Assembly (NCBI GenBank): GCA_947579665.1
Contig: OX388347.1
Location: 40,556,943-40,620,942, forward strand
Length of the DNA stretch: 64,000 nt
Reading direction: 5' to 3'
Origin: Sympetrum striolatum
Lineage: Eukaryota > Arthropoda > Insecta > Odonata > Libellulidae
A program made the position numbers and the translations under genes. Each line of letters starts with the position of its first letter. Within the stretch, counting starts at the first letter, position 1. Below the pieces are notes generated by a model that did not search any database, was not told the origin of the DNA, and was given only the letters and a program-made list of their open reading frames with translations. Below, piece after piece: positions 36,162 to 49,157 of this stretch.

Positions 36162-36763
36162 GTACAACAATTAAATAAACAAGTCTATTGAATGACGCAG
36201 GGCACAAAAATAGCATTTGATGGGGCGTTTTGAATAACCAAGTGAACTGTGCGTTCTCCTTTCGTGAAAACGGTCCTCGGTTTGATACTCGGTTCAAAAC
36301 TCTCAAGTGCGAAATGAGCTCAACTTTGGAAGCACTTTTAAAAATATCACTACCGCTAGTATTCAGTGGTGATATAAATGATTCCTCCATCGATTCCTTT
36401 AAGTGCGTTTCCCTATTCATTCCTTAAGAATGGGCTGCGAAGGGAAGCTATTCAGGTAGCGCTGTATGTTAGGATATTTTTGGACACATTGTAAGAGTTC
36501 TCGGAATTTCGAATCGAAAATAAACTTCGATGTTGAAAGAAATGGCATTTTTCCTGCTTGAGGGAATTCTGTAGAGTTTTTGTTGCCTTGATTTTATTAC
36601 AGTTGATTTTTTTTTCAAATGAAACAAAATCTTCAAGTAATACCCTAATTTTACTGCAAGCTTATAATTGATTTCTGTTGATTGATATGCATGACCAGAA
36701 GTCGAATTGAAATGAGTAAAATGATGAGTGAGATGAGGAGTTTAGCGATTAGAAAGGTTATTT

Positions 36764-37461
36764 CTTCGAAAAGAAAAAAATGCGTCCAAATCACCCATAC
36801 AAAATTAATGGAATTAGTATCAAAGTAGTAGATTCAGTTAAATATCTCGGGATCAACATTACTAATAACTTAAATTGGAGCACGCATATTCGAAAAATCT
36901 GCGGCAAAGCAAGTAAAAGGCTTGGCTTTGTAAAGCGTATTGTCGGTAAATGCGACGAAAAGGTGAGAGAGCGATGTTATTTTACCTTGGTCAGACCCCT
37001 TCTGGAATATGCGGCAAGTATATGGGATCCGGCGGATGAAACGTGTACTCGCGAACTCGAGAAAGTGCAGCGTAAAGCGGTTCGTTTTGTTAAGAAATGC
37101 TACGATAAAAAAGCAAGCGTTACAAAAATGCTCTCAGACGTAGGTTGGGAATCCTTGAAAGAAAGGAGATTGGAAGCTAGGCTGCGATTGCTTAATAAAT
37201 TCAGGGAAACTACATTTTCCAAAGATACAATCGGTATCATGCAACCCCCCTGCTACGTCGGTCGATCCGATAATGACCGTAAGTTAAGAGAAATAGATGC
37301 TAGGACGAATCGTTTCAGAGATTCATTCTTTCCGCGAACAATACGTGACAATAATCGAATAAGGAAGTAATTTAGATTCAACTGGTGTTTACACCCCCTG
37401 CCACACGCCGAAAGGCGGCTTGTAGGGTATTAATGTAGATGTAGATGTAGATGTTAGGTTC
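36764..37461 (+). mobile_element. 5'-truncated LINE with RT C-terminal frame and (TGTAGA)n tail
   Basis: A single open frame through 37370 (196 codons from the first ATG at 36780, open further upstream) encodes the part after the reverse transcriptase palm of CR1/Jockey-type LINEs. Landmarks: VVDSVKYLGINI (thumb entry), LEYAASIWDP, KVQRKAVRFV, LKERRLEARLRLL, FRDSFFPRTIRDNN. The 3' end has a hairpin, CACGCCGAAAGGCGGCTTG, and then a TGTAGA repeat. GGTTATTT at 36756-36763 and 37462-37469 may be an 8-bp target duplication. The frame is intact in what remains, implying recent insertion, but the endonuclease and RT catalytic parts are absent. A diverged second copy is at 57124-57417. Clade assignment is tentative. 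Confidence 0.9.
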
Positions 37462-37469
37462 GGTTATTT

Positions 37470-38999
37470 GAGCAAAATTAGTAGAATATAAAAATTTAAG
37501 CGATACGTAGTTTATGGGTTAATACTAATATTATAGAATAGAATAATGGGCATATATTTATATTTTATAGCAATATGATCTTCTAAAACGGCATCAACAG
37601 CAATAATGAAACATTACATGGACACTTTTGTTTCTTAAAATGAAACGGATTCGTTTCGAAGATACTCTAATATCGTGGATGAGCTGAAGTAAAGTACTTG
37701 CCTAAAAATTACGGAATAATAAAATACATCTGCATATTTTAAAATATTTAAGCATTCATACTCGCATTTCAGAATCACGTGCCAATCAGGAGGTGAGCAC
37801 AATCAAATGCGGATGATTGTAGAAATATGCCGATGTATATTGAGCGTCATCTCATGAATTTTTCGCACAATCAATTGGAGGTGGAATATCATTTGGATAA
37901 TTTGATTTCGTAATTTGGCCATTTGTAAAATTTATTGATTTTGATTTGAAATTAATGAGAATAGGCAGTTATGAGGCTGTTTAGTAAGTGAAAATCAAGA
38001 GCTATTTATCATAGAGCTATCACATCGAATAGAAGAAAAATTCACGAAGAGAAGTTTTAAATTTACTAGGTGATGGGATAGCAGCCATTTAAATTTCTCA
38101 GTTCAAGGCAATATTTGAGTCCTACTTCAGTGGAAATTATTCATTATTTATTAACGGTCTTCATTGAGTCCAATTATCCTACCCATTATAGAAGGAATAA
38201 TTGAACTGTAGGAATTGATCTGCATGATATTATGCATGACATACTTTTCATGCTCAATAAAATTAATATATCTCCTAGTAATGTACATTTTTTTCTTTGA
38301 GTTTGTCTTTATTAGTGTGTAATTGGAAAGGAATAATAAAAAACGTTTTTTTTTCCTGCGCGTGAAAATTAGCAATTACGAAGTTTCTCAATTATAGATT
38401 GGAATAGTACTGAAATGTTTATAGTAAACTTTGAATAATTTGTACAATATAAACGTTTCTCATAAGCATAGCATATCATCGCTGCAATTGTTTAAATAAA
38501 AGGATTTGAAACTACGGCAAAGAAAATGTTTAATACTACGATGTCCTTAGACAACCTGAAAAGGTAGTCTACATGTTTCCCACAGACATTCTAGTTAAAT
38601 TTACAATATTTCTATTTCTCTAAAATTTAGATTCACATTCAAACCAAAGATAGGTGTAATTTACCCTTAATTATGAGGTGTTAATAAATACTTCATTGTA
38701 CATAAAATAAAAATGGATTATCACCTCCACATTAAATTATATAAAAACGACGAACGAACAGTGTGCAAATGTTATGTACGTATGTACCAACAACACTATG
38801 TACTTATACTAGAGCAATCCTGTCTATAAGAGTACGTGTACTATTCTTCTAAAATTTCATTTCGATTCTCTCCGGATGAAAGTAAATATAATGATTGTCA
38901 TGCACAGGAAATTGAATCTCCAAATAAAAAGGCAATTAAAGGGTATAAATAATGCCTCGCAAACTTTTTCGAGTAGCATTCACTCCTTTTAGAAAAAAC
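37470..38999. other. AT-rich intergenic DNA
   Basis: No recognised feature. The minus frame at 38375-38151 is AT-rich and domain-free. Confidence 0.42.
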
Positions 39000-39360
39000 T
39001 TGTAGTTCTCTCCATGCAGTTCCCGGATGTACGCGTGCGGAGGTGCTTTATATCACCAGCATTTCTTCCTCCGGACTCCCTGCGGCAATGCGCGATTTCT
39101 AAATTCTTTTAGGACCTTTTCCAAAGCCCGGAATTGCTTCGGAAGAAAAAAATCCTTCCGGCGAACTCGTATGACAGCAAATCGAACACATTTCTGTATT
39201 ACTACCGTTTTCGAGAGAAAAATGTAGTAGCATCCTCAGTGCAGACTCCCATTCTTCCGCATCCTCATTCCACTCTTCCGAAACGATGCTGTTCCCAAAT
39301 TTGGAGCACGATAAAGAGGAACGTGAGAGAGTATCTTTGCACGTACGGGCGTGCGTTGGA
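39000..39360. other. GC-richer flank of the satellite array
   Basis: GC-richer block with short overlapping frames and no domain. It merges into the first degenerate repeat unit near 39361. Confidence 0.4.
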
Positions 39361-40575
39361 ACGTGATTGTATGCTCACGCCATGGAATAAACTTTTGACT
39401 CATTCATGCGCATCCCCATCATGGCGCTGTTCCTTTCACTTTAGGCTTCCGCGGAAAGTTAAAGGGATACATGATAACTGCTGCGAATTGCTTCGGTACG
39501 TATTTTTTCTCTAAAATATATTAAATCAATCTCTGAATCATTCATCTCTTCCTGAAGTTGTTCCTTTCACTTTAGGCTTCCACGAAAAGTTAAAGGGATG
39601 CATGGGAAGTGCTGAAAATCGCTGCAATATGCGTTCTTTTGTCCTAAATATATTAAATACACTTCTGACTCAATTTTGCGCATCTATTCCCGAAGGTGTT
39701 TCTTTCACCTGAGGATGACTCCATTAGTCGAAGCCAAGAACGTTTCCAAGTAATTTCCTCTGATTAATAAAAGTTGACCTTTCCATTTGCTTTTGTGCTC
39801 CTTTCACTCTAGATTTTCGCAAAAAGTTAAAGGGATGTACGAAAACTGCTGTGAATCGCTTCGCTACGCGTCATTGTCTATAAAATAAACCTCTGGCTCG
39901 TTCGTGCACATCCCATCGCAACGGTGTTCCTTTCATTTTAGACTTCCACGAAAAGTTATAGGGATGCAGGAGAAATGATACGAATTCCTTTAGTACGCGT
40001 TGTTTTCTCCAAAATATATGAAATAAACCTTTCATTCATTCATGCGTATCTTTTAATTTCGCTGTTCCTTTCACTTTAGAGTTCCGCGAAAAAAGTTAAA
40101 AGTATGCGCGAGAATAACTGCGAATCGCTGAGGTACGAATTATTTTCTCCAAAATATATTAAATATACCTGTTGATTCATTTATGTGTATCCCCTCACGA
40201 CGGTGTTCCTTTCACTTTAGGTTATCGCAAAAAAAATTAAAGGTATGTACGAGAACTACTGCGAATCGCTTCGTCTCGTGCTCTGTTCTTCAAAATGCAT
40301 GTAATTAACCAATGAGTCATTCATATGTTTCCCTTCACGACAGTGTTTCTTTTACTTTTGTTTATTTGTACGAAAAGTTAAAGGTAGGCACGAGAAGTGC
40401 TGCGAATCGCTTCGATTTGCGTTCTTTTTACCAATATATATGTAATTAACCTCTGACTCATTAATTCACTCCACTTTACGGTGGCGTTCCTTTCACTTTA
40501 GGTTTCACCAAAAGTTAAAGGTATGAACCAGAACTCGGTTCACGTTCTTTTTTCAGAATAAATATTTCCGCGAAT
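39361..40575 (+). repeat. Tandem satellite, about 140-bp unit, about 9 copies
   Basis: GTTCCTTTCACTTTAG or close variants recur at 39429, 39559, 39698, 39797, 39926, 40064, 40205, 40345 and 40486 (spacings about 130, 139, 99, 129, 138, 141, 140, 141). Each unit continues with CGAAAAGTTAAAGG, GCGAATCGCTTCG, CTCCAAAATATATTAAAT and CTGACTCATTCATG. CCTTTCACTTT and AAAGTTAAAGG can pair around CGCG in every unit, giving a conserved dyad. Units differ at 15-30% of sites, so the array is old. The third unit is interrupted by a foreign piece at about 39708-39796. Confidence 0.93.
39703..39796 (+). mobile_element. Foreign segment inside the satellite, with hammerhead-like motif
   Basis: The expected repeat sequence after CTTTCAC is replaced by CCTGAGGATGACTCCATTAG, then TCGAAGCC and about 70 more bases, after which a new unit starts. 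CTGAGGA followed by GACT…AGTC and GAA resembles a hammerhead core with one extra base, a motif known in Penelope-like retroelements. The source element is not identified. Confidence 0.3.
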
Positions 40576-40589
40576 TTTATTTCACGCAC

Positions 40590-40910
40590 CGGTTCGTGTT
40601 TAAGATGGGGAAGAGATCACCCAACGTGCCATCTCTCTCGCATTCCCCACTTTCACTTTTTTCTCTTCGCGGAACTTTAATCCTATCACTTCTCCCAATC
40701 CCCATTCACTCCTTTCGCAACCAATCGGACCCTGTCTCTTTCTTCGCAGAAAAACTATTCCGTGCCTTTCTCCCTCTTCTTTTTTATTTAGTTTTACCGT
40801 TCGGGGTAACCACCTCTGCGTTATTTCTTTTCTTTGAGCCGTAGCCATTCTCAATCTGTCGCTCCCAATTTTTTTCATCTCTCGCCGCCATTCTTTCCTC
40901 TCCATAGCAT
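40590..40910. other. GC-richer, pyrimidine-biased block
   Basis: Plus strand is rich in C and T. Open frames on both strands (40596-40844 plus, 40905-40600 minus) with no domain; composition-driven. Confidence 0.42.
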
Positions 40911-43900
40911 TCTTAAAGTGGAACTAAAGGCAGTGGAATCGTTTAGCTCTTACTGTTACCCCACTTACCCTTTTACAAGTTTATGAATTTTTTAAGACTT
41001 CGGAAATGGAAAAGTAAGTATCTCAAGAGGGTATGAGTACTCTTTCCTGTTTTTCAGTTTTCAAAAGATTTTTTTATAATTTCCGTACGTTTGGAAGCAC
41101 GCATGAAACTATGTATGTATAAAGTAATCTTATCAATCTATTCATTTTATATTTATGCACGTTTTAGTATGCGTAAATGGAGCTATGCTATGCTAAAGAG
41201 CGCGTGTAGGTATATTCCGTTTCATTTCAATTGTATCAAATGCATTGACAAAGAATATGAGAAATGAAAAAGAAATCTGTACCACAACTCATGTATTCAT
41301 TACTTTGAGATTGTGTAGGGCATATCTAATGTCCATTTTTACCCCAATATTGTTTCAGTTATTTCTTTGAAATGACTACAAAGAGGCATAGGCAACTGAA
41401 CTAGGTGATGGTGGTAGACATTGTCAGAGAAAAGAGTTTAGATTATAGGTATGAGCTCAGGGCCAGGCAAAACGAGTGGGAAAAATTTTGAAAGTTAATT
41501 TAAATGATTGGAGGCAGGATGTCTAGAAAAAGTCTTCGAATGAAGGCAAAATCCACCGAATTATATGAAGTAAAGGGTTAGTTAGCATGAAGCATCAAGG
41601 GCAAAATTCCAAAATTGCAAATTCTTACATGATATATGTATTGAGGTCTACTTGAAAATTCAATCTATGCAGTTCCTCCGAATATGTAAAATTTTGATCC
41701 AATGTGATGATATAGGGCATGGTTAACGTATGTATACGTAATGGAAATATACAGAAGCGTCCCTGAGTTCTACACCATATCTACAGAAATGTTCTTCCTT
41801 AAGAATGTCATGGGGTACTGAAAACGTTCGAAGGGAAGGGCGTATAGTTTCTGCGGTTATGTGCAACGGTTTGCTAGGGAGAATTGTGGGTGTTGATGGG
41901 TTATTTTTCTCCCTTTCGTGTTAGTACACAGTAAGTACCTCCACGTAGAAATTATAAGGATATCTTTGAGTTCATCATGAGAGAAAGATCGATCCTTAGG
42001 GTTAAGTACGAACTTAAGTTCATTTGGAATATGGTTTAAGAACTACCAAAACTCTTTGTCCTCTACTTCAATGATCAATTTCTAAGGCCTCTAAGAGCCA
42101 CTTTGAATTAAAAATAGATTATTTGCTAGAATTATTTCCGTTCTTGTGTCATAGTTCCGCAATGAATGTAAAGAATACAATTTACTTAAAGGCTTTTTTC
42201 AAGTCTGTTTTTCCTTGGGAATTTACCTGGGTGCACGCCCTTATGCGCAAAGATAACTTTACCCTTTTCCGTGGAAAGTTTTAATTTCGTACCGTAAACA
42301 GGAGTTTCTTTTATTCATTATCATGATTATTAATTGAAGCATACAAGTTTTGTAGGCCCTTTCTGTTCTTATAATCAATTATTTAAATAAATACGACAAA
42401 TTTATTTTATTCCATTTTATTTGATTAATGAAGTTCCACAAGATTCATCTTCTTCTTTCAAAAGCTACAGAAGACTGTCACTTTAAATGAATCTTTTTAT
42501 GTTTTATTCTTTAACGAGACTGATAAATGGTTGTAGTCTCTCATATTTTTCAAACAATTTCTCAGGGAATTTTAAAAGTCATTAATCCAACTTTGATACC
42601 TTCTTCAACAATTAAAAAATAATATTTGTATTCTATAACGTCTCTATACCATCATGCACAAAGTTCTTAAAAAGAATATTTAATGATAAATACACTAAAC
42701 CCAAGGAACAGAGTAAATCTTCCAGCTTAGGAAGGTAGCCTAAAATACATTTATCTATTAATAACTGCCGTTTGTAGAAGTGGAAAGCACAAATACCGAT
42801 AAAGATAGTGCAATGAATACAGCAAATCTAATGGAATGCAATCAATTTTTAAAAAATATGGATATGTAGTAAAATAAATTAAAGCGATAATGCTTATAGT
42901 AGTTTGGGAACACCTGCGGCGAGCTATGCTGATATGGGGACCTCCAGCGGAAACTATCTAAATTAAATTCTGTATTTCGACTATTTTTTTCGGAGTACAC
43001 TTTATTTTAGGATTAACCATTTGTTCATTCCCTGGAGATGGTCTTGGAAAGGAAGTAAGCTAATGGTAAATACTTTTGGAAACTAGAAAATTTTGTTCCA
43101 CCTTTCACAGGTTCAAATACTTGTTGTTTATAAATGAAGTCGAAGGAATATAGATTTCCGTCCGCGTTACGCAGGGTACCGAGAAATAACTTGCGTTTAT
43201 GCAGTAATATTATTAATGCTTCCGGCTTAGGAAGGTTTCCGCCTTAAACTGGTTCCACGTTACATGTGTCTTTTCTGTATTAGGTTTGTGCTATTGATAA
43301 AAATGTTCGACTTTGATAAAATCATCAATTTGTTTTTCTTAGTCATGCGTACTTCGAGAGAGAATAGGGAGTATCTGAAGCCGATTATCATTCCTCGTTA
43401 CCAATGAAAAATGAGTTTCTCGTACTCTCAGTTTTCCATTGCTCGCGATGTTGCTGCTTTCGCAAACCTAATCAGCGTATATGACCCTTACCAGTGCAAA
43501 TAATCATTGGGATTGCATGTGGATGTGCGTTCGGAGGTATCTCGGGAGGAAACTCTGGCATCGTAAGATAAAGCACGATCTGAACTCTACGTCTAACCCA
43601 TGTTCTCGTTCATAGCTTGAAAATGGACTTACCTAGACTGGAACTTTGTGTAGGAGTTGCAAGTTATGTTGACGTTAGATTGGGATGGGATTCTGTAACC
43701 TGCACTATGTTTGGACGTTGTAGGTGTTACTCAATTCTGCGTGATTAATATTTACATTTTGCTCAACCATATGCTGAAATTAATGCTCTCTCTCAGCATT
43801 TCCTAGATTGGCTTGCTCCTTACTGACTTGCCTTCATTCCTATTAAATCATCGCGAAAGCTTATTAGATTTGTGCACACTCTTTGGAAAATTTCAAGGCA

Positions 43901-44479
43901 AATTCCATGGTCCAGTCTTCCTAATATTCTCTTATCATTTTAGTTGTGCGACATAGTGTGTTGGTAGTTTGAATTAGATTATTTGAGATAATTTAATTAA
44001 AATTTGACATACCGAAGTTAAATTTTTGATTTTTTTACTGCCACATTTCCATCTCAAGAGAAGAGTATAATCACTACAGTTTAATCAAGTGTAGGATTTA
44101 CATTCCTTCCATTCCCTCGACATTTTATAAATTTTCTCGTTCCCAATATCGTTCTACACTATTTTTTACGCGTTGGTATTTTATCTTTTACTATACAGCG
44201 GAACCTTGGCACGCTCTATCTTCATTATACCTTGTTTCCTCGATTCAATTGTTTACCTTAAGTATTTTCGACAATAATTATTTAGAAACCAGGACAACCC
44301 GCATGTAGTGAGCTTCGTAACCATACTCATCCCATGTTCACCGAGAGGATTGTATTCGGAAGCAATACAATTAAAAAGATTTCCCGGCTTTTTACGGAGA
44401 CGCAAAATCAGTTAAAGATCGAAACACATGTTTGAAAAGAAGTTGAACTCGTAAACGCCGTAACACGTAAATTACTCTT
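40911..44479. other. AT-rich intergenic DNA, no supported feature
   Basis: 3.5 kb without open frames of note, without recognised transposon motifs and without tandem repeats visible to me. Confidence 0.42.
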
Positions 44480-45240
44480 GTATTTCAATTTCAGTTTCGT
44501 TTTCCTTTGCATTTCGATCCTTTCGGAGGTATTTATTGCCGTTGTTCCGCGTTATCCAACGTATGTGTACCCTTTCTCCCTGGTTACTCTTATCCCTTTC
44601 CACCCGCAGTCCCGCAATGCCCCTCTACCTACTTCCCACGCTCTTTCCGTCTATCTCGCTTTCCCCCCAATGCGCGCCATTACGGTTATAAAAAGCGACG
44701 CAAATAAAACCTGGGGCAGAAAGGGGCGGAGATTTGCCAGAGGCCAATGTTGAGAATTGGTAGTGTATAACAAGGGAGTGGGGGCACGCAGGGGGGGCGT
44801 ATTGCGTGTTGCCGATTGTGCAGGCAAGAGCGAACCGACTCCGCTGATGCGATCGCATCCCGCTTCCTCTTCCATGTTCCTCTCTAATTCCCATCCGAAT
44901 CCACTTTCTCTCCCTTTCACTATCTCCGCCTCCCTATATCTACATTTCCAGTATACATTCCTGCTATTTCCACCGCATTTTGTATATTACCTAGCTCGTT
45001 ATGTCGTTTTCATCTATTTTTATACCTGTTATGCGGAAACCAGGCGTGTTGTGTCTATATTATGCGGTTTTTGCACGATCTGGATACGGATTATGCATGG
45101 AGTAATAGGTCGCACCGAGCCGAAAATTTCCCGAGGACGTTTGGAGCGTTCCGTTTGGTTAAACCTTTTGTTTGTTTGCCCAGGCTTCGTCATATCTCTT
45201 AGCTGTTCATCGGTGCAGTCTTCGAGGGTATAACCCCAAC
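44480..45240. other. GC-richer, pyrimidine-biased block
   Basis: GC-rich with C+T bias in 44560-44680 and 44870-44990. Open frames of 66-158 codons on both strands overlap and have no domain. Confidence 0.42.
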
Positions 45241-46209
45241 ATTGAGAATCTTTCGGTTGATTAGTTTTCTTATAGATTTAGAGCCCCTAACTGTTATCCG
45301 CTAATTCCACTATATGAACCACCTGGGCTACCACGCAATTTTTCTCCAAGTGCCATCAAATTATTTTTTTGAACGCCGCCAATTCATAGAAAACTTCAGC
45401 TTCATCGGTCACATATGTATTAGTAGTTTTGTATATTCTGTTTTTTATGATAAAATTTCATAGCTCATCCATCGTAATTTCATCAGATTCTCGCAACTAT
45501 GAACTCCTTTTCGGTAATAGCGGAGCAGTTGCGTATCTATGCTAGTATTTGTGCCATAATATTACTTTTGTTAGTTTTTTTAAATTTTACGGAAGATTTA
45601 TTTAGCACCGAGTGGAAAGCATAAAGAGTAAATATCGTAATATTTTTATAAATTATCACTGAAATTATCGCTGAAAATTATGAATTTTCTTTACTAGTTA
45701 GAAATTTTGAGGTTTTTCCTTAAAATTCACTTCAAAATAAAATGCTTATAAATAGCATCTGACATCCTAGCGGATATTACTTTTGCTGTTTTATTTTATG
45801 TAAGCCATAAAAAGTGAAAACAGTTAGTAAAAATTTAGCATATCGTTCAGAAAATTCTTAAAAATGCAATACGTTAAATATTCATTAAAATGTATATGCT
45901 ATGCTTTTTACACATTGGTTTGAATGTGCTTCACTATTCATACCATGAAATAACTTTATTTATAACTTTTAGCAAAGACTATTCTATTTAACATGACGCA
46001 AGCATAAATAAACCTCAGCTCTGATTACTTTTAACTTCGATTGGTAGAATAAAGTGATCAATGTTTAGCACTCTGAGATACAACTCGTGTGCAAACAAAT
46101 TGGGAAAGGAACTTCGAACTTGGAAGCGTAGAATCGTTGATTTCATAGATTATGCGAAGAGGATACCAATTAAAGTGGGATAAAGTCTAAATGGGGTGAC
46201 CAAACAGCA
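45241..46209. other. AT-rich intergenic DNA
   Basis: No recognised feature. Confidence 0.4.
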
Positions 46210-46400
46210 AAGACGCTAATTGGTCGGGACAACGTACTGGAACTGTTCCTCACAAACACCCTCGAGCGTAAACTGAATGTTTCTGTTGACGACGGATTAG
46301 GCAGCCGCTAAGCCGCTCACGTAGATCCTGACGTAAACTTAACCAAAGTTTTCTCCGAACAAGATTAGGAATGTTTTGACGACGAACTTAACGTCGATCC
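46210..46400 (+). pseudogene. LINE endonuclease-domain relic
   Basis: From 46228 the plus strand reads DNVLELFLTNTLERKLNVSV, then DDGLGS, a stop, and AAHVDPDVN. This corresponds to the C-terminal part of the APE-type endonuclease of LINE ORF2 (typically N.L.LFLTN.P..V..V.V..GLGSDH.AV). The SDH catalytic triplet is lost at the stop. The endonuclease normally nicks target DNA to prime reverse transcription. Further stops downstream show that this is dead. It is not adjacent to any RT relic, so it is an isolated fragment. Confidence 0.7.
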
Positions 46401-47533
46401 GGCATAACGTAAACCTCTCGTTTAAAACTTTTAATATATCGAGTTCTGAAACTTCACGAATCGCTTATTGTATGCTTTTAAAAGGAAGACGGTGCACGTA
46501 AGTTGTGCAGTGAGGAATTAGGAAAGATTATCACAATCAGGGCAACGAAATGGAAAATAAAAGCTCTTCTTGCGATAACGGTGCTATATAAGAGCTATTT
46601 TTATTGGTGGGCAAGTAAGTGAAAGGGCTAAGAAAGTAAAACGTCGTTTGCTCAATTTGTGTGCGGTTTGAACAAGAAAATGCTCTTGGAATTTCATTGC
46701 TAGTACTTGGAGCTTTTATTTCCAAAACATGGCATTCTCCGGATGAAGAACTAAGAGGAAACTTGTTGAAGGAGGCTATAATCGATGACAACGACAGTGC
46801 AGATATTCGTAGCATGAAAATGATCGATAATACTAGAAACTTTCCGTATTTTAATACTGAGTATTATATGTTTTATTATATCTGTTGAAATTGATCTTTA
46901 AAATTCCTTTATGTTTCAAATGACTCTCACAGATTAAATATTATATATTTTTCACAAAATTTATTATTTTAATAGAAGATATAAAAAAATCATTGTTTTA
47001 TAAATATTCAGTATCGCATGTCTTTAGCATAAAATAATAATAATATCTCTATTTTTGACAAATTTAGACTAGAAAGAAATTTTGTTTAACTACACCAATT
47101 TAACCCATCGTAAATTTAAGATAAATTGGATGGGTAAATAATAGTAAAGGCTACTTTAAATTTATAGTAAATAGGAAAAAATCTGATGTGACCAACACAT
47201 GACTTTCTCCATATTTATTGAAAACAGAAGCCTATGTCGGTAATAATATAAATAACTCCAAAACAATGAGTGTTACAGAAAAATGTTTCAAACGAAAGTT
47301 GTATTAAAATACATTATCTGTAACTTTTGTATGTATTTGCATATACCTACATTGCATTCTGACAGAGTATTTAAGAAACAAAAGTTTGTTCCGGATAAAC
47401 AGCAACTTCCGGTTGAGCAGTATTCATCAAAAACTAATCAACTCTTGGCATTATTAAGAAAATACAAAATATGAATTTTGGAAATTATCGGATAATTAAT
47501 TTTTAAGATAGAGCGCCCACAAACTTTTTAACC
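46401..47533. other. Intergenic DNA
   Basis: AT-rich. Open frames at 46537-46888 (both strands) and 47283-47474 have no domain. Confidence 0.38.
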
Positions 47534-47564
47534 ACAGACAGACAGACACACACACAGACAGACA
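47534..47564 (+). repeat. CAGA/CA microsatellite
   Basis: CAGACAGACAGACA, then (CA)n, then CAGACAGACA. It probably belongs to the same interspersed repeat as the hairpin at 47659-47691. Confidence 0.85.
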
Positions 47565-47658
47565 TGTTCGGGAAAATAGCGAAAACGAACTGTATGTATG
47601 GCCCTCAAAACATCTATTTCCGTTGAAATCTGGAGGTCGAATATTTTTGCGAATAAAA

Positions 47659-47691
47659 TACTTTCTCTATACTACGTATAGGGAGAAAGTA
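47659..47691. repeat. Terminal-type hairpin
   Basis: TACTTTCTCTATAC pairs with GTATAGGGAGAAAGTA around a 3-base loop, with a 2-base bulge. It lies about 95 bases after the CAGA microsatellite and could be the end of a transposon. Confidence 0.6.
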
Positions 47692-49157
47692 CAAATTGTG
47701 ATGCGTTTAAGAAGTCTAATTGAAACCTAGGAAAAATATCTTCTGCAAAATCAGTGGAGATTCTTCTTTTAAAATTGCATTAAGTTTAAAATTACTCTCG
47801 TTCTGCCCCTCAGGGATAAAGTTTATTTTTTTATTGTTATGTTGATTTTACTTCTTGAATAAACTAGAAATCAGAGAGAAAGATTTCTTTCAGAAAAAAA
47901 TAAGCAGAATATGGACTTAATAAACCATGTGAAAGGCCATCACTGCATACAATTTTCCATCAATCGTTAGTAAAATTAACATAAGGTTCATAATGTATGC
48001 TTTGCTAGAATCTGTTGGTCCTATAAATAGTAGACGCTAAAAAAATAAAAGGATTCCTAACAGATAATTTATTGATGGATTACCTGTTTCCCGAAACTGT
48101 GCTAAGAAGGAACACGATGGACTCATTTGTCCACTGATCAAGCTGGATGATCCATTAACCTTGCGTTACGAATCGTAATTCTCCAGGATTAATTATGTAG
48201 ATGTCGATGCAGATCAGCGTCACCTAACAGGAGTATTGATTGCACGGCAATTTATGCTCTTAGCATCACATTCCAGAGAAAATGTTTGTTTCATACTAAT
48301 TATACTGTTGTAGTTCATTAAACTCGGTGATTACAAAATTGATGATTGTGGATGTAATAAAAAATAATCAAGCATTGGAAAGTTATTAAGGATTAAAGAG
48401 GGATTTGAGGTGATTGACAAGATCTATTCATTAGGAAAGATTCTCCGGAATTATACTCATCGCCGATAAATGTTTAAGCTTATATGAATTTGCTTTTAAT
48501 ATTAAATTGGATTGCAGTATTACTTAACTCCAGCATTGATTTTATATCTCCGATATAAATCCAAAATATTTGATATGTTGATATAAGGACCACAAGGAAA
48601 GATTTTTACGTTTATGTGCGATAGCCATTAGAAGATGTATTATACTCGGTTGCTAGAGTCAATTCAAAGCATTGTTCCTTTTTTCGTATAACATTATCCA
48701 GCTTCATAAATGTAAACTGTTTCAATCTATGCTATTAGAAAGAGAGATTCAGCTTGAGATTTAAAAAATATTACAACTCGTTCCTTTACGCTTTTTGTCA
48801 AACCGAAAATATATCTTATTGTAACCTGTAAATATTATCGTTCTTGCTGAGGTAATTACTATGGATCGGCATCAAATTGCATCTTTCTTTGTTCCCAACA
48901 TCTTTGTTGCTTTTGCAGATTTATACGATAACCACTGCGTGTACCCGGATTTTTCCTGTATAGTTTATGCAGTACATATTTTTATTTCGAAGGCTCATTA
49001 AATAAACGAAAGATAAGTAGAGCTTGGTCATATCAGATTTATCGATGGCTTATATTTCCATTTCTTTTATTTTAGGAGTTATTGATCATCTTATCCGTCT
49101 CTGCATTATTGTGTTCCTCTCTCTGTTTTCCTTAATGCATTCGGCGAATGAAGTCGG
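47692..49157. other. AT-rich intergenic DNA
   Basis: No recognised feature. Confidence 0.42.

Noticed and set aside
44757..45233. 158-codon plus frame
   Set aside because: Pyrimidine-rich block; no domain and no conserved motif visible.
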